The notes under the pieces: generated by a model | Seen by the model: the letters and a program-made list of their open reading frames with translations, nothing else | Told to the model about the DNA's origin: nothing | Database searches by the model: none | Made by a program: the position numbers and the translations under genes | In this document: positions 1 through 7,844 of the stretch, piece by piece | Position numbering within the stretch: position 1 is the first letter of the stretch | How the letters are laid out: every line of letters begins with the position of its first letter | Virus record (IMG/VR): IMGVR_UViG_3300032220_000132 | Span: 1-64,000 of that record | Direction: 5' to 3' (one strand) | DNA from: a virus | Length of the DNA: 64,000 nucleotides

Positions 1-730
1 CTCTGCCATCGCTTATGACAATGCACAAGAGGCATTCACAGCACGTTATAACCACGAAACCATTGCTCTCGGCTTCTCCCTAACGGAAGAGGCAATCGAG
101 GACAACTTGTATGACAGCTTATCCGCTCGTTATACCAAGGCTTTGGCTCGTGCTATGGCTTATACCAAACAGGTTAAGTCAGCTGCTGTGTTAAACAACG
201 GTTTCACTAACTCTGCCCAGTATTACGGTGGTGACGGTGTACCTTTGTTCTCGACAGCTCACCCACTGGTTTCTGGTGGAACTAACAGCAACACTCAGTC
301 TACCGCTGCTGATTTGAACGAAACTTCCTTGGAAGCTGCCGTTATTCAAATCGCTGCTTGGACAGACGAGCGTAGTTTGTTGATCGCTGCTAAACCACGT
401 AAGTTAATTGTTCCACCTGCACTACAGTTCGTTGCAACTCGTTTGCTCGAAACCCAATTGCGTGTTGGTACAACTGACAACGACATCAACGCTTTAGTAA
501 ACAATGGTTCGATCCCAGAAGGTTATACAGTTAATAACTACCTGACCGATCCAAATGCTTACTTCCTCTGTACTGATGTTCCAAACGGTATGAAGCATTT
601 CGTTCGTACTCGTTTGAGCAACAGCATGGACGGTGACTTCGATACTGGTAACGTACGTTACAAGTCTCGTGAGCGTTACAGCTTCGGCTGGTCTGATCCC
701 CTCGGTATGTGGGGTTCACAAGGCGCTTAA
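1..730 (+). CDS. major capsid protein, C-terminal part (cut by window edge)
   Basis: This is the 3' part of a major capsid gene. The frame is open from base 2, so the first ATG at 107 is internal. The visible 242 residues include ARAMAYTKQ, a stretch typical of major capsid proteins of podovirus-like environmental phages, and end in a mixed beta region (SFGWSDPLGMWGSQGA). It builds the icosahedral shell. The same gene most likely starts at 63899: the fragments fit in order, and the junction cannot be direct because joining base 64000 to base 1 gives a stop after five codons. A short segment is therefore missing. A strong terminator follows the stop codon, as expected for the most abundant virion product. 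The identity rests on recognition of the family and on the order scaffold, head protein, capsid. Confidence 0.85.
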   Translation, partial: SAIAYDNAQEAFTARYNHETIALGFSLTEEAIEDNLYDSLSARYTKALARAMAYTKQVKSAAVLNNGFTNSAQYYGGDGVPLFSTAHPLVSGGTNSNTQSTAADLNETSLEAAVIQIAAWTDERSLLIAAKPRKLIVPPALQFVATRLLETQLRVGTTDNDINALVNNGSIPEGYTVNNYLTDPNAYFLCTDVPNGMKHFVRTRLSNSMDGDFDTGNVRYKSRERYSFGWSDPLGMWGSQGA

Positions 731-736
731 TTGTGC

Positions 737-774
737 TAAAAAAGGGGAGCCAAAAACTCCCCTTTTTCTTTTAT
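737..774 (+). terminator. Rho-independent terminator after the capsid gene
   Basis: A stem AAAGGGGAG / CTCCCCTTT with a short CAAAAA-type loop is followed by TTCTTTTA. It lies a few bases after the capsid stop codon and should end or attenuate the head-gene transcript. Confidence 0.9.
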
Positions 775-811
775 TTGTAGTAAGATTCTTTTAAGACTAG
801 GACTAATTTGT

Positions 812-852
812 CCATATCAGCCCGCCTAGGGGACGATGCACCGATGATATGG
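812..852 (+). promoter_or_regulatory. long-range inverted repeat in the leader of the next gene
   Basis: CCATATCA (812-819) and TGATATGG (845-852) are exact complements separated by 25 bases. They sit between the capsid terminator and the ribosome site (AAGGAG, about 867) of the gene at 879. The RNA could fold into an 8-bp stem. No clear sigma70 promoter was seen in this gap. A role in RNA stability or start-site presentation is inference. Confidence 0.45.
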
Positions 853-878
853 GATTATGTGCATATAAGGAGAACCTC

Positions 879-1343
879 ATGGGTTTCGCTACACATCTAG
901 GTCCTTGGTTATTAGGGACTGTTAAAAACACCACTGGCACTGCTGCTGGTACTATCCGCAACACAGGTTGCACCGTTGTTTCCCAATCAGCTAATGTAGT
1001 TTTTGGCACTTTGACTGGTAATCTAGTTACTGTTCCCGCTGGATCACAGATTGTTGATATTAAGGTTGTAACCACCACCGTATTTAGTGCAGCAACTACT
1101 GCAAAACTAAGTATTGGCGGTACTGATTTCACAACGACTGGAACCGTTACTAGCGTTGGAAGCGTAGCTTTGGGCGCCAATGCAACCACCCCAGGTGGCT
1201 GGTTAAATGTTGGTTCTACTGATGCCACGATTACCTACACATTGGCTGGTACAAGTTTAACGACTGGAGCAGCAACAATCATCGTTACTTACGCAGTCCG
1301 TAACTCTGATGGCGGTCAGTTCCAAACCACGTTTAATAATTAA
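879..1343 (+). CDS. putative capsid decoration or head-associated protein
   Basis: This encodes 154 residues starting MGFATHLGPW. An upstream ATG at 849 exists, but AAGGAG lies 7-8 bases before 879, which decides the start. The sequence is rich in Thr, Val, Gly and Ala, with alternating patterns that suggest an all-beta fold, and it lacks charged clusters. It follows the major capsid gene directly, where decoration proteins are commonly encoded. No catalytic motif is visible. The family was not recognised with certainty. A tail-surface role is also possible. Confidence 0.55.
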   Translation: MGFATHLGPWLLGTVKNTTGTAAGTIRNTGCTVVSQSANVVFGTLTGNLVTVPAGSQIVDIKVVTTTVFSAATTAKLSIGGTDFTTTGTVTSVGSVALGANATTPGGWLNVGSTDATITYTLAGTSLTTGAATIIVTYAVRNSDGGQFQTTFNN

Positions 1344-1350
1344 TCTGGCG

Positions 1351-1370
1351 GACTAGGGAAAACCCTAGTC
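1351..1370 (+). promoter_or_regulatory. intergenic hairpin without U-tract
   Basis: GACTAGGG-AAAA-CCCTAGTC forms a perfect 8-bp stem with an AAAA tetraloop between two structural genes. No T-run follows, so it is probably an mRNA stabiliser or processing signal rather than a terminator. Confidence 0.6.
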
Positions 1371-1395
1371 TACTCAACATCTTAGGAGATTAATT

Positions 1396-1911
1396 ATGAC
1401 AATGCAATATGATGTAAAACAAGCGCATTTAAATTCTAGTGGGTATCTTGTAAATTATGGTACACGAGTTAAAGGAATGTCTTTTACAGGTGGAGCTTCT
1501 GCTGGATATGCAGTTTTATTCGATGCTTCAAGCGTTCCCGTATCATCAAGCGTAACGTATGCTCAAAGCGGCAATACCGTAACAGTAACTAAAGTTGCTC
1601 ATGGACTTACTACTGGCACGAGTATTGGTATTCATTTTGCACCGAATGGTTCTGGTGTTTCGGCTACTGACGGCACATATATCATCACTAGAACGGGCGC
1701 AGATACCTTTACGCTAACCGATATTAACTCACGTACCATTACAAGTACTGCCGCTGTATATGCAGTTGGTCGGTGGATTCTTACCTACGAAAGCTTTGCT
1801 GGCGATTATTTTAGTAATACACCAACTATTCCAGGTGAAGGAATACGTGCAAATACATCGGTATATGCAGAAATTTCCAATATGGATTCGATACAAATTT
1901 ATTATGGATAA
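1396..1911 (+). CDS. beta-rich virion protein with an inserted small barrel-like domain
   Basis: This encodes 171 residues with AGGAG about 10 bases before the ATG. The ends (residues about 1-50 and 120-171) read as one beta domain. The middle (about 52-115) has the pattern GNTVTVTKVAHGLTTG followed by DGTYIITRTGADTFTLTD, a repeat-type insertion seen in many phage surface proteins. The position after the first decoration candidate suggests a head surface or fibre-like decoration role, which is inferred. No enzyme motif is present. Confidence 0.5.
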   Translation: MTMQYDVKQAHLNSSGYLVNYGTRVKGMSFTGGASAGYAVLFDASSVPVSSSVTYAQSGNTVTVTKVAHGLTTGTSIGIHFAPNGSGVSATDGTYIITRTGADTFTLTDINSRTITSTAAVYAVGRWILTYESFAGDYFSNTPTIPGEGIRANTSVYAEISNMDSIQIYYG

Positions 1912-1914
1912 ATA

Positions 1915-2685
1915 ATGTCAGAAACAGTGCAAGCACAAGGTTCTTTTAATTTAGCTGGTAGGAAGATCATGCTTGGTCTTCCCGCTTACGACTTTAAAGT
2001 ATCTGTAAAACTAGCTATTGCAATGGCTCAGTTTGCCGTAGAAGCACCTAAACACGGGGTTGATATTCAGATTTGTAATATCTCTGGATGCTCCGTTGTT
2101 TCTCGTGTTAGAAACCTGATTGCTAAAGATTTCCTAGCCTCAGACTGCACGGACTTAATGTTTATTGATTCGGACATTACCTTTAATCCGCAAGATATTT
2201 TCCGTTTGATGGCGTGGAATATTGACCCTAAAAAAGGTATCGTAGGTGGCGTTCCAGTAGCCCGTAAAAAGGGAAGTGTATACATCTCTACCTTAGAACA
2301 AGATGCTGATGGCGGGATCTATATGAACTCGTATGGTTTAGTTAAAGCTAAACGCATTGCTACTGCCTTTATGTTGATCCGTAAAGACGTATTTGAGACC
2401 CTCAGAGACAACCATCCTGAGTGGAAATACCACGATGACCGAGTAGTAGATGGACATCCAGATAAGTTCTGCTATTCATTCTTTGACTTTAAATCTACAC
2501 CAGAAGGCTATGTAGGCGAGGACTATCTTTTCTGTGACCGTGCCACTGCTCATGGTTACGAGGTATGGATTGACCCTACCATTAAGCTAGGTCATTTAGG
2601 GATGGAAGAGTTTGCAGGGTCGTTTGGTGAAGAATATCTCTATCCTCTTATTAGACCTATTGACTCCAAAAAGGATGTTGCATAA
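1915..2685 (+). CDS. GT-A fold glycosyltransferase-like protein
   Basis: This encodes 256 residues. The pattern LMFIDSDITF (a DxD-type motif that binds the metal and sugar nucleotide) is followed about 110 residues later by GEDYLFCDRA, where the acidic pair fits the general base, and then by a His in KLGHLG. This arrangement is that of family-2-like GT-A transferases. It lies among virion genes, 3 bases after the previous stop and overlapping the next start by one base. It may glycosylate a virion protein or host surface. The substrate cannot be read from the sequence. Confidence 0.7.
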   Translation: MSETVQAQGSFNLAGRKIMLGLPAYDFKVSVKLAIAMAQFAVEAPKHGVDIQICNISGCSVVSRVRNLIAKDFLASDCTDLMFIDSDITFNPQDIFRLMAWNIDPKKGIVGGVPVARKKGSVYISTLEQDADGGIYMNSYGLVKAKRIATAFMLIRKDVFETLRDNHPEWKYHDDRVVDGHPDKFCYSFFDFKSTPEGYVGEDYLFCDRATAHGYEVWIDPTIKLGHLGMEEFAGSFGEEYLYPLIRPIDSKKDVA

Positions 2686-2945
2686 TGGCTACTAAAAAGA
2701 AAGGACCCTCTCTTGCGATTGGTCGTGGTGAAAAGTTGCCTGTATCTAAGGGCGCTGGGCTTACCGCCAAAGGTCGTGCTAAATATAATAAAGCGACTGG
2801 CTCAAATCTAAAAGCTCCACAGCCAGAAGGTGGTGCTCGCAAGAAGTCATTCTGCGCTCGCATGTCTGGAATGCCTGGACCAATGAAAGATGAAAAAGGC
2901 AGACCTACTCGTAAAGCAGCTTCTTTAGCAAGATGGAAGTGCTAA
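2685..2945 (+). CDS. small basic virion-associated protein (DUF6321-like)
   Basis: This encodes 86 residues, Lys/Arg/Gly rich, with the pattern CARMSGMPGPMKDEKGRPTRKAAS near the end (shown here only as key residues Cys, Met, Pro, Lys). It resembles a small uncharacterised family found in phage structural clusters. The ATG overlaps the TAA of the glycosyltransferase. Function is unknown; it may bind DNA or condense inside the capsid. Confidence 0.5.
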   Translation: MATKKKGPSLAIGRGEKLPVSKGAGLTAKGRAKYNKATGSNLKAPQPEGGARKKSFCARMSGMPGPMKDEKGRPTRKAASLARWKC

Positions 2946-2947
2946 AC

Positions 2948-3199
2948 ATGAGCCAAGAAATGTTATATCTATGGAACGCAGGTCTAACATTAGCAGGAGT
3001 TCTTGTTGGTCTTTGGGCAAGAGAAAAGTCCTCTGAACTGGCACGTCTTAACATCCTATTAAATAAAACCCGTGAGGAGGTAGCTCGTGATAACGTCACT
3101 AATGCAGAAATTGACAAGATTATGGCTCATATTGATCAGCGCTTTAACAAGCTTGAAGTCAAAATTGACCAGCTTATTCAAGGGAAAATAAATGCCTAG
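2948..3199 (+). CDS. small membrane-anchored coiled-coil protein
   Basis: This encodes 83 residues starting MSQEMLYLWN. An ATG 15 bases earlier overlaps the previous gene and has a poorer ribosome site. Residues 5-25 form one hydrophobic segment (LYLWNAGLTLAGVLVGLWA), and the rest is a charged helix predicted to coil (NAEIDKIMAHIDQRFNKLEVKIDQL). It could be an internal virion or lysis-related membrane protein. The family was not recognised. Confidence 0.5.
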   Translation: MSQEMLYLWNAGLTLAGVLVGLWAREKSSELARLNILLNKTREEVARDNVTNAEIDKIMAHIDQRFNKLEVKIDQLIQGKINA

Positions 3200-3746
3200 C
3201 GTTAGCAAAAAACAGCACAACCTAATGGCAGCTGTGGCTAATAACCCTAAGTTTGCTAAAAAAGTTGGCATTCCTAAATCTGTTGGAGAGGATTTTATGG
3301 AAGCTGATAAAGGTAAAAAGTTTAGAACTGGTGGATCTACCAATCCATCCAAAGGTAAATTCAACAAACCACGTTCTAATCATGGGATGATGCAATTACC
3401 AAATGTTAGTTTAGAAAAGTATGTTGGTAAAAAAGAAGGTGGAACCTTGAAAGGAAAAGAAATGAAAGAATCTAAGATGATGGTTAAGAAAGAAATTGGT
3501 TTTATGAAGAAAAAAGGCGCTCCTAAATCCATGATTAAACATGAGATGGCAGAGGCTGGCATGAAAAATGGCGGTATGACATCCATGAAAAAAGTGGCTA
3601 CCAAGGCCGTTAAAGGACATGAGAAGCGTATGCATGGCATGGCTAGTGGTGGCAAAGTAGGTCAGCTATCTAAGGCTAATGGCGTTGCTGTAAAAGGCAA
3701 AACCAAAGGCACTATGGTTAAGATGAAATCAGGCGGATACTGCTAA
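3192..3746 (+). CDS. basic virion-associated protein with GG and KGKT motifs
   Basis: This encodes 184 residues, very rich in Lys, Met and Gly. The N-terminus (MPSVSKKQHNLMAAVAN) resembles small phage proteins of the DUF3008 type. The C-terminus has ANGVAVKGKTKGTMVK, a diverged form of the tag found in the next three genes. The gene overlaps the previous one by 8 bases. The strong positive charge suggests contact with packaged DNA. Function is unproven. Confidence 0.5.
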   Translation: MPSVSKKQHNLMAAVANNPKFAKKVGIPKSVGEDFMEADKGKKFRTGGSTNPSKGKFNKPRSNHGMMQLPNVSLEKYVGKKEGGTLKGKEMKESKMMVKKEIGFMKKKGAPKSMIKHEMAEAGMKNGGMTSMKKVATKAVKGHEKRMHGMASGGKVGQLSKANGVAVKGKTKGTMVKMKSGGYC

Positions 3747-3748
3747 TC

Positions 3749-4057
3749 ATGGCTAATTTCCCAGACCTTAACGATGACGGTAAAGTAACTCGTGCTGACG
3801 TCCTTAAAGGACGTGGCGTTCCAGGCTTTAATAAAGGAACTGTTGTTAAAGACGAGCTCCCACAAGAGATGGTTGATCGCCTCACTCGTGAGGAGAACGA
3901 AGCTAATCCTATGGTTAAGCTACGGGATAAGATCTTTGGTCCAGAAAAGAAAAAGCCAGAACCAGTTAAAAAAGCCAAAGGTGGAAAAGTTTTCAGTGCT
4001 TCTAAGCGAGCAGATGGCTGTGCTATTCGTGGTAAAACTAGAGGAAAGATGGTGTAA
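3749..4057 (+). CDS. small protein with C-terminal RADGCAIRGKTR tag
   Basis: This encodes 102 residues. The N-terminal part (FPDLNDDGKVTRADVLKGRG) resembles an EF-hand or dockerin-like calcium loop: Asp, Asn, Asp, Asp and Lys at spacing typical of DxNxDG loops. The C-terminus has KGGKVFSASKRADGCAIRGKTRGKMV, split here as a GGKV motif plus the shared tag. It is the first of three consecutive genes ending in the tag. A virion-internal role is inferred from context. Confidence 0.55.
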   Translation: MANFPDLNDDGKVTRADVLKGRGVPGFNKGTVVKDELPQEMVDRLTREENEANPMVKLRDKIFGPEKKKPEPVKKAKGGKVFSASKRADGCAIRGKTRGKMV

Positions 4058-4814
4058 CCATGGGATTGAAATTTGGAGATATTAGCCCTGTTGCTGGAAT
4101 GGTAACTGGTGAAGGTATGACGGGTAATCTTATACGTCAAGGTGTTGGTGGGTTTTTGCCTCAAATGATTGCTAAAGATGCTTATGATAGCAAGCAGCAA
4201 TCAATTGCCAATAAAGCTCAAGAAGATGAAAAAAATGCACAAGCTGCAGCACAAGAGGCTGCTATGGTGGCTAAGCAACAAAAAGCAGAACAAGCAAAAA
4301 ATTATATTTCTAGAGCAAGAGAAACAGGCGGATTAGAAGGATACAAATCCTATAAAAAAGGCGGTAAAGTTAAGTCTGCGTCAGCTCGTGCAGACGGCTG
4401 TGCTATCCGTGGAAAGACTAGAGCGTAATGCCAATAGAGCCTATTGACCCTTCTAAAAAGGTTGGCGGTGACGGGAATGAGAAATATAACCCTCAAAAGG
4501 AAAAGTTCGGCCCTAGCGAATACGACAAAGCAGCAGAAAAAGTAAAGCAGGAGAACGAAAGGGCTAAGGCTGAGGCACATAAAATGGCAGAAGAGCAAAG
4601 GGCAAAAGTTAAAGCTGAAAGCCCACGCACTTATGCGGAAAGACTGCAAGACATGGGTAGACTGTCTAAGCCTAGTGGTGCAGCTGGTTTAAAAATTGAC
4701 ATTGAAAAAGGCATGATGGGAAGCAGTATGCCAAAGCCTAAATTAAAAGCTGGCGGTATGGTTAAATCAGCGTCATCCAGAGCAGATGGTTGCGCTATTC
4801 GGGGAAAGACAAGA
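4007..4814 (+). repeat. three C-terminal peptide-tag repeats RADGCAIRGKTR
   Basis: The 12-residue peptide RADGCAIRGKTR is encoded at 4007-4042, 4387-4422 and 4779-4814, each at the extreme C-terminus of a different gene. Codons differ at synonymous sites in most positions (for example GGC/GGT, TGT/TGC, CGT/CGG, ACT/ACA) while the residues are identical, so the peptide rather than the DNA is conserved. Confidence 0.9.
4060..4428 (+). CDS. small protein with C-terminal RADGCAIRGKTR tag
   Basis: This encodes 122 residues. Residues about 10-40 are Gly-rich and mildly hydrophobic, about 44-85 form an Ala/Gln/Lys helix likely to coil, then YKKGGKVKSASA leads into the shared tag. It starts 2 bases after the previous stop and its TAA overlaps the next ATG. 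No enzyme motif is seen. A structural or ejected virion component is likely from context. Confidence 0.55.
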   Translation: MGLKFGDISPVAGMVTGEGMTGNLIRQGVGGFLPQMIAKDAYDSKQQSIANKAQEDEKNAQAAAQEAAMVAKQQKAEQAKNYISRARETGGLEGYKSYKKGGKVKSASARADGCAIRGKTRA

Positions 4815-4820
4815 GCATGA
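4428..4820 (+). CDS. small charged protein with C-terminal RADGCAIRGKTR tag
   Basis: This encodes 130 residues. The first 75 are Lys/Glu rich and helical, followed by a short Gly/Met linker, then KAGGMVKSASS and the shared tag. It overlaps both neighbours by 1-4 bases, so the four genes from 3749 to 5071 are translationally coupled. Function is unknown. Confidence 0.55.
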   Translation: MPIEPIDPSKKVGGDGNEKYNPQKEKFGPSEYDKAAEKVKQENERAKAEAHKMAEEQRAKVKAESPRTYAERLQDMGRLSKPSGAAGLKIDIEKGMMGSSMPKPKLKAGGMVKSASSRADGCAIRGKTRA

Positions 4821-5071
4821 GACCAAGTCGTGGAATGGGCGCTATTATGCCTACTAAAATGGGTAAACCTAAGCGTAAAGCTCGTAGGGACGATACTGAC
4901 TTTACGGAATATAAAAAAGGCGGGGAAGTTTGGGATAAGCCAAGACCAAAAGGCTTAGGCAAACCAAAAAAACTATCGACTGCTAAAAAAGCCAGTGCAA
5001 AAGCCATGGCAAAAGCTGCTGGTAGACCATATCCTAATCTTGTAGACAATATGAGAGCCGCCAAGAAATGA
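4817..5071 (+). CDS. small strongly basic protein
   Basis: This encodes 84 residues starting MRPSRGMGAIMP, with the ATG overlapping the previous TGA. About a third of residues are Lys or Arg, and YKKGGEV repeats the GG motif of its neighbours without the RADGCA tag. It is likely a DNA-associated virion protein; no family was recognised. Confidence 0.5.
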   Translation: MRPSRGMGAIMPTKMGKPKRKARRDDTDFTEYKKGGEVWDKPRPKGLGKPKKLSTAKKASAKAMAKAAGRPYPNLVDNMRAAKK

Positions 5072-5994
5072 CCACATCTGGAACTACAACCTTCAATCTA
5101 GATCTTAATAACCTTATTGAAGAGGCTTTTGAGCGTTGTGGTACGGAATTGCGTACTGGCTACGATATGCGGACTGCCCGCAGATCATTGAACCTGTTGA
5201 CTGTAGAGTGGGCTAATCGTGGTATTAACTTGTGGACTATTGAGCAGGGGCAAGTTGCAATGGTTACTGGGCAAGGGATTTATCCTATTCCAGTCAATAC
5301 GATTGACCTATTAGATCATGTAGTTCGCCAGAATAACGGTGTTACAAGCAATCAGATTGACATCAACATTACCCGTATTTCGGAGTCTACCTACTCTACG
5401 ATCCCAAATAAGCTAACAACTGGGCGTCCTATTCAGGTCTGGTTTAATCGTCAGTCAGGGCAGTCTAATACGACCGCTGTGACCTTAAACGGCACAATTA
5501 ATGCTACGACCACATCTATTACCGTTAGTGATGCTAGCGCCCTTCCTATCGGTGGCTTTGTCAAGATTGATAACGAAACAATCAGCTACGCTAACGTCAT
5601 TGGTAATGTCCTAACAAACTGCTACCGTGGTCAGAATGGTACTACTGCCGCAAGTCATACGACAGGTGCAGCAATTTCTATACAGAACCTTCCCTCAATT
5701 AATGTATGGCCCACACCCGATGCTGGTGGTGGTCCTTATACCTTTGTGTACTGGAGATTGCGTAGGATTCAAGATGCTGGATCTAATGGCACTGTAGAGC
5801 CTGATATTCCCTTTCGCCTATTACCTTGTATGGTGGCTGGATTGGCTTTCTATATGGCTCAAAAGCTACCAGACGGACAGGCAAGAGTGCAATTTTTAAA
5901 GCAAGAATACGAGGAGCAGTGGCTCCTGGCTTCTACGGAGGACAGAGAGAAAGCCGCTTCTAGGTTCGTTCCTAGGACGACCTTCTATGCCTAA
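5068..5994 (+). CDS. tail accessory / head-completion protein (P22 gp4-like position)
   Basis: This encodes 308 residues. The N-terminal helical part (NLIEEAFERCG, YDMRTARRSLNLLTVEWANRG) and the long insert of beta residues (about 130-215) match head-tail joining proteins of podovirus-like environmental phages. The C-terminal helices (LAFYMAQKLPDG, RVQFLKQEYEEQW) are typical of the same family. It should bind under the portal and help seal the neck. The start overlaps the previous gene by 4 bases. Confidence 0.65.
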   Translation: MTTSGTTTFNLDLNNLIEEAFERCGTELRTGYDMRTARRSLNLLTVEWANRGINLWTIEQGQVAMVTGQGIYPIPVNTIDLLDHVVRQNNGVTSNQIDINITRISESTYSTIPNKLTTGRPIQVWFNRQSGQSNTTAVTLNGTINATTTSITVSDASALPIGGFVKIDNETISYANVIGNVLTNCYRGQNGTTAASHTTGAAISIQNLPSINVWPTPDAGGGPYTFVYWRLRRIQDAGSNGTVEPDIPFRLLPCMVAGLAFYMAQKLPDGQARVQFLKQEYEEQWLLASTEDREKAASRFVPRTTFYA

Positions 5995-6409
5995 TAAATT
6001 TAGTAGTGGCAAATTTGCTATTGCCGAATGTGACCGATGTGGTCAGCGGTATAAGTTAAAGGAGCTACGGAAGTTAGTTGTTAAGCAACAGATAAAGAAC
6101 ATTAAGGTTTGCCCTAGTTGTTGGGATCCAGATCAGCCGCAGTTGTCGTTAGGTATGTATCCAGTGGATGACCCACAGGCTGTACGGGAACCACGCCCTG
6201 ATGTAAGCTATACGGTATCTGGAACAAGTGGTTTGCAACTAAATGGATCTAACGACAGTACGTTACAAGGCGTTGGTTATCCAGAGGGCGGTAGTAGAAT
6301 ATTTCAATGGGGATGGAACCCTGTTGGTGGTGCTAGAGATGACGGACTAACTCCTAATGATCTTGCCCCAAGCTGTTTGGTAGGAAGTGTAACGGTAACA
6401 ACAACATAA
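5987..6409 (+). CDS. zinc-ribbon virion protein ending in VGSVTVTTT
   Basis: This encodes 140 residues. CDRCG (about residues 12-16) and CPSCW (about 42-46) form a four-Cys zinc ribbon. The middle is Gly/Pro rich. The last residues LVGSVTVTTT match the 22-residue beta repeat of the protein at 8290. It lies between two neck genes. A structural role is inferred. Confidence 0.55.
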   Translation: MPNKFSSGKFAIAECDRCGQRYKLKELRKLVVKQQIKNIKVCPSCWDPDQPQLSLGMYPVDDPQAVREPRPDVSYTVSGTSGLQLNGSNDSTLQGVGYPEGGSRIFQWGWNPVGGARDDGLTPNDLAPSCLVGSVTVTTT

Positions 6410-6419
6410 GGAGTTGAAA

Positions 6420-6626
6420 ATGTTTAAGAAAGACGCAGACGGAGTAGCCAAAAAAGGCAAGACTGAAGGCACAAATTTAGGTGACTCAGGTCCTACTGTT
6501 CTTGGTATGAAAGCCAAACCCAAGATGGGTGGCAAAAGCCAGATGGACATGAAGAAAATGGGACGTAATTTAGCTAAGGTTAAGAACCAAGGCATGATGC
6601 GTAAAAGTGCTGGAAGGGGTCGATAA
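6420..6626 (+). CDS. small basic protein with N-terminal DADGVAKKGKT motif
   Basis: This encodes 68 residues. AAGGAG at 6408 lies 6 bases before the ATG, which decides this start over an upstream TTG. The N-terminus MFKKDADGVAKKGKT is a form of the tag found at the C-termini of the genes at 3749-4820. The rest is Lys/Met/Gly rich. Function is unknown. Confidence 0.5.
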   Translation: MFKKDADGVAKKGKTEGTNLGDSGPTVLGMKAKPKMGGKSQMDMKKMGRNLAKVKNQGMMRKSAGRGR

Positions 6627-6895
6627 TGGCTAATTACTCTAAAAAAGTAATGGGTAAGGAAGTTGGAGACGCTAAAGTCTATGCTCCTCCCCATACCATG
6701 AAAGGTAAAACAATCTCTGCCAAAGGCTTGTCTTCCAAAGGCATGACTGGCGCTCAAGATATGTCAGAAATGAATATCTCTGTTGGCGGTATTAGCAAGA
6801 CTCATGGCAAAGGCGTTGATAAGTACGGCAAGATTGAGATGCGTGGTGCTGGTGCAGCAACCAAAGGCAGAATGTCTAGCGGGAAGATGGGATGA
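6626..6895 (+). CDS. small basic virion-cluster protein
   Basis: This encodes 89 residues, Lys/Gly/Met rich, with repeated KGxx units (MKGKTISAKGLSSKGMTG). The ATG overlaps the previous TAA. It is similar in style to the other small basic proteins of this region and has no recognised family. Confidence 0.45.
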   Translation: MANYSKKVMGKEVGDAKVYAPPHTMKGKTISAKGLSSKGMTGAQDMSEMNISVGGISKTHGKGVDKYGKIEMRGAGAATKGRMSSGKMG

Positions 6896-7551
6896 ACTAT
6901 ACGCAGTTAACTTCTGCAATTAAAGGTTTTGCTGAGAACGACTTCCCAGCAACCGTAGGCTCATTTACATCTGCCGACCAGATTGCTAGATTTGTCCAGC
7001 TTGCAGAACAAAGGATTTATAACACCGTCCAACTGCCAGCTTTCCGTAAGAATGTTACGGGGAATGTGACTACTGCCAATAAGTATCTAGCCACCCCCGT
7101 TGACTGGCTGGCTACCTTTAGTCTTGCGGTGATTAATGCGGCAAATGAGTACCACTACCTTTTAAACAAAGATGTTAACTTTATCCGTGAATCCTACCCA
7201 GATACGGACGCTGCGTTCTATGCAAAACCTGAGTATTACGCTGTTTTTGACAATAACACCTTTATTCTAGGACCTACCCCAGATGCCAATTACGCTGTGG
7301 AGTTGCATTATTTTTATTACCCACAATCTATTGTTACTGCCAATACATCTTGGCTTGGCGACAATTTTGATTCTGTACTTTTATATGGTGCGCTTTTAGA
7401 AGCAGCCAATTTTATGAAAACAGACGCTGATACCATGACCATGTACAAAGGTCGGTATGACGCAGCGATGGCAGATTTGAAACAATTAGGCGATGCTAAA
7501 GAACGTCAAGACGCCTATAGAAGTGGACAAGTGAGGTATCCAGTCAGATGA
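6892..7551 (+). CDS. head-tail adaptor / neck protein
   Basis: This encodes 219 residues. The pattern of an N-terminal helix (FVQLAEQRIYNTVQLPAFR), a beta core around ATPVDWLATFSL and a C-terminal helix (YKGRYDAAMADLKQLGDAKER) is that of phage adaptor proteins that bind the portal ring in environmental podoviruses. It overlaps both neighbours by 4 bases. No catalytic motif is seen. Confidence 0.6.
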   Translation: MNYTQLTSAIKGFAENDFPATVGSFTSADQIARFVQLAEQRIYNTVQLPAFRKNVTGNVTTANKYLATPVDWLATFSLAVINAANEYHYLLNKDVNFIRESYPDTDAAFYAKPEYYAVFDNNTFILGPTPDANYAVELHYFYYPQSIVTANTSWLGDNFDSVLLYGALLEAANFMKTDADTMTMYKGRYDAAMADLKQLGDAKERQDAYRSGQVRYPVR

Positions 7552-7835
7552 TTAGCGTACAAGGGCTAGGCGAGTCTAGCGGTATCCAAGTATTTACAAA
7601 AGACCACGGTGGCTTTACCCCAGAGGAAGTCGCTGAACGGGCATTAGATAAGATTATTCAGGTAGGGGATCAGTCTCATCCCTTGGTTCGGGAGCAAGCA
7701 ATTGCTTTTAGGAATCATATTCGGGAAGTACTAGTCTTTTATATGAATGAAGCGGTAAAATTTGATCGTGTAACACTAGCTCACAAGCTACGGGAAGCTG
7801 GTCATCCTGAATTAATTAAACTTTTAGACGAATAG
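7548..7835 (+). CDS. small helical protein of the neck/tail cluster
   Basis: This encodes 95 residues that are mostly helical (PEEVAERALDKIIQV, LVREQAIAFRNHIREVLVFYM). Homologous small ORFs are common beside adaptor genes in such phages. It may be a tail completion or chaperone factor, but no function is assigned. Confidence 0.5.
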   Translation: MISVQGLGESSGIQVFTKDHGGFTPEEVAERALDKIIQVGDQSHPLVREQAIAFRNHIREVLVFYMNEAVKFDRVTLAHKLREAGHPELIKLLDE

Positions 7836-7844
7836 GAGTCCAAA

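Noticed and set aside
803-1228. Leftward 141-codon frame opposite the decoration gene
   Set aside because: Pro/Val-rich mirror of a Gly/Thr-rich gene, without a ribosome site.
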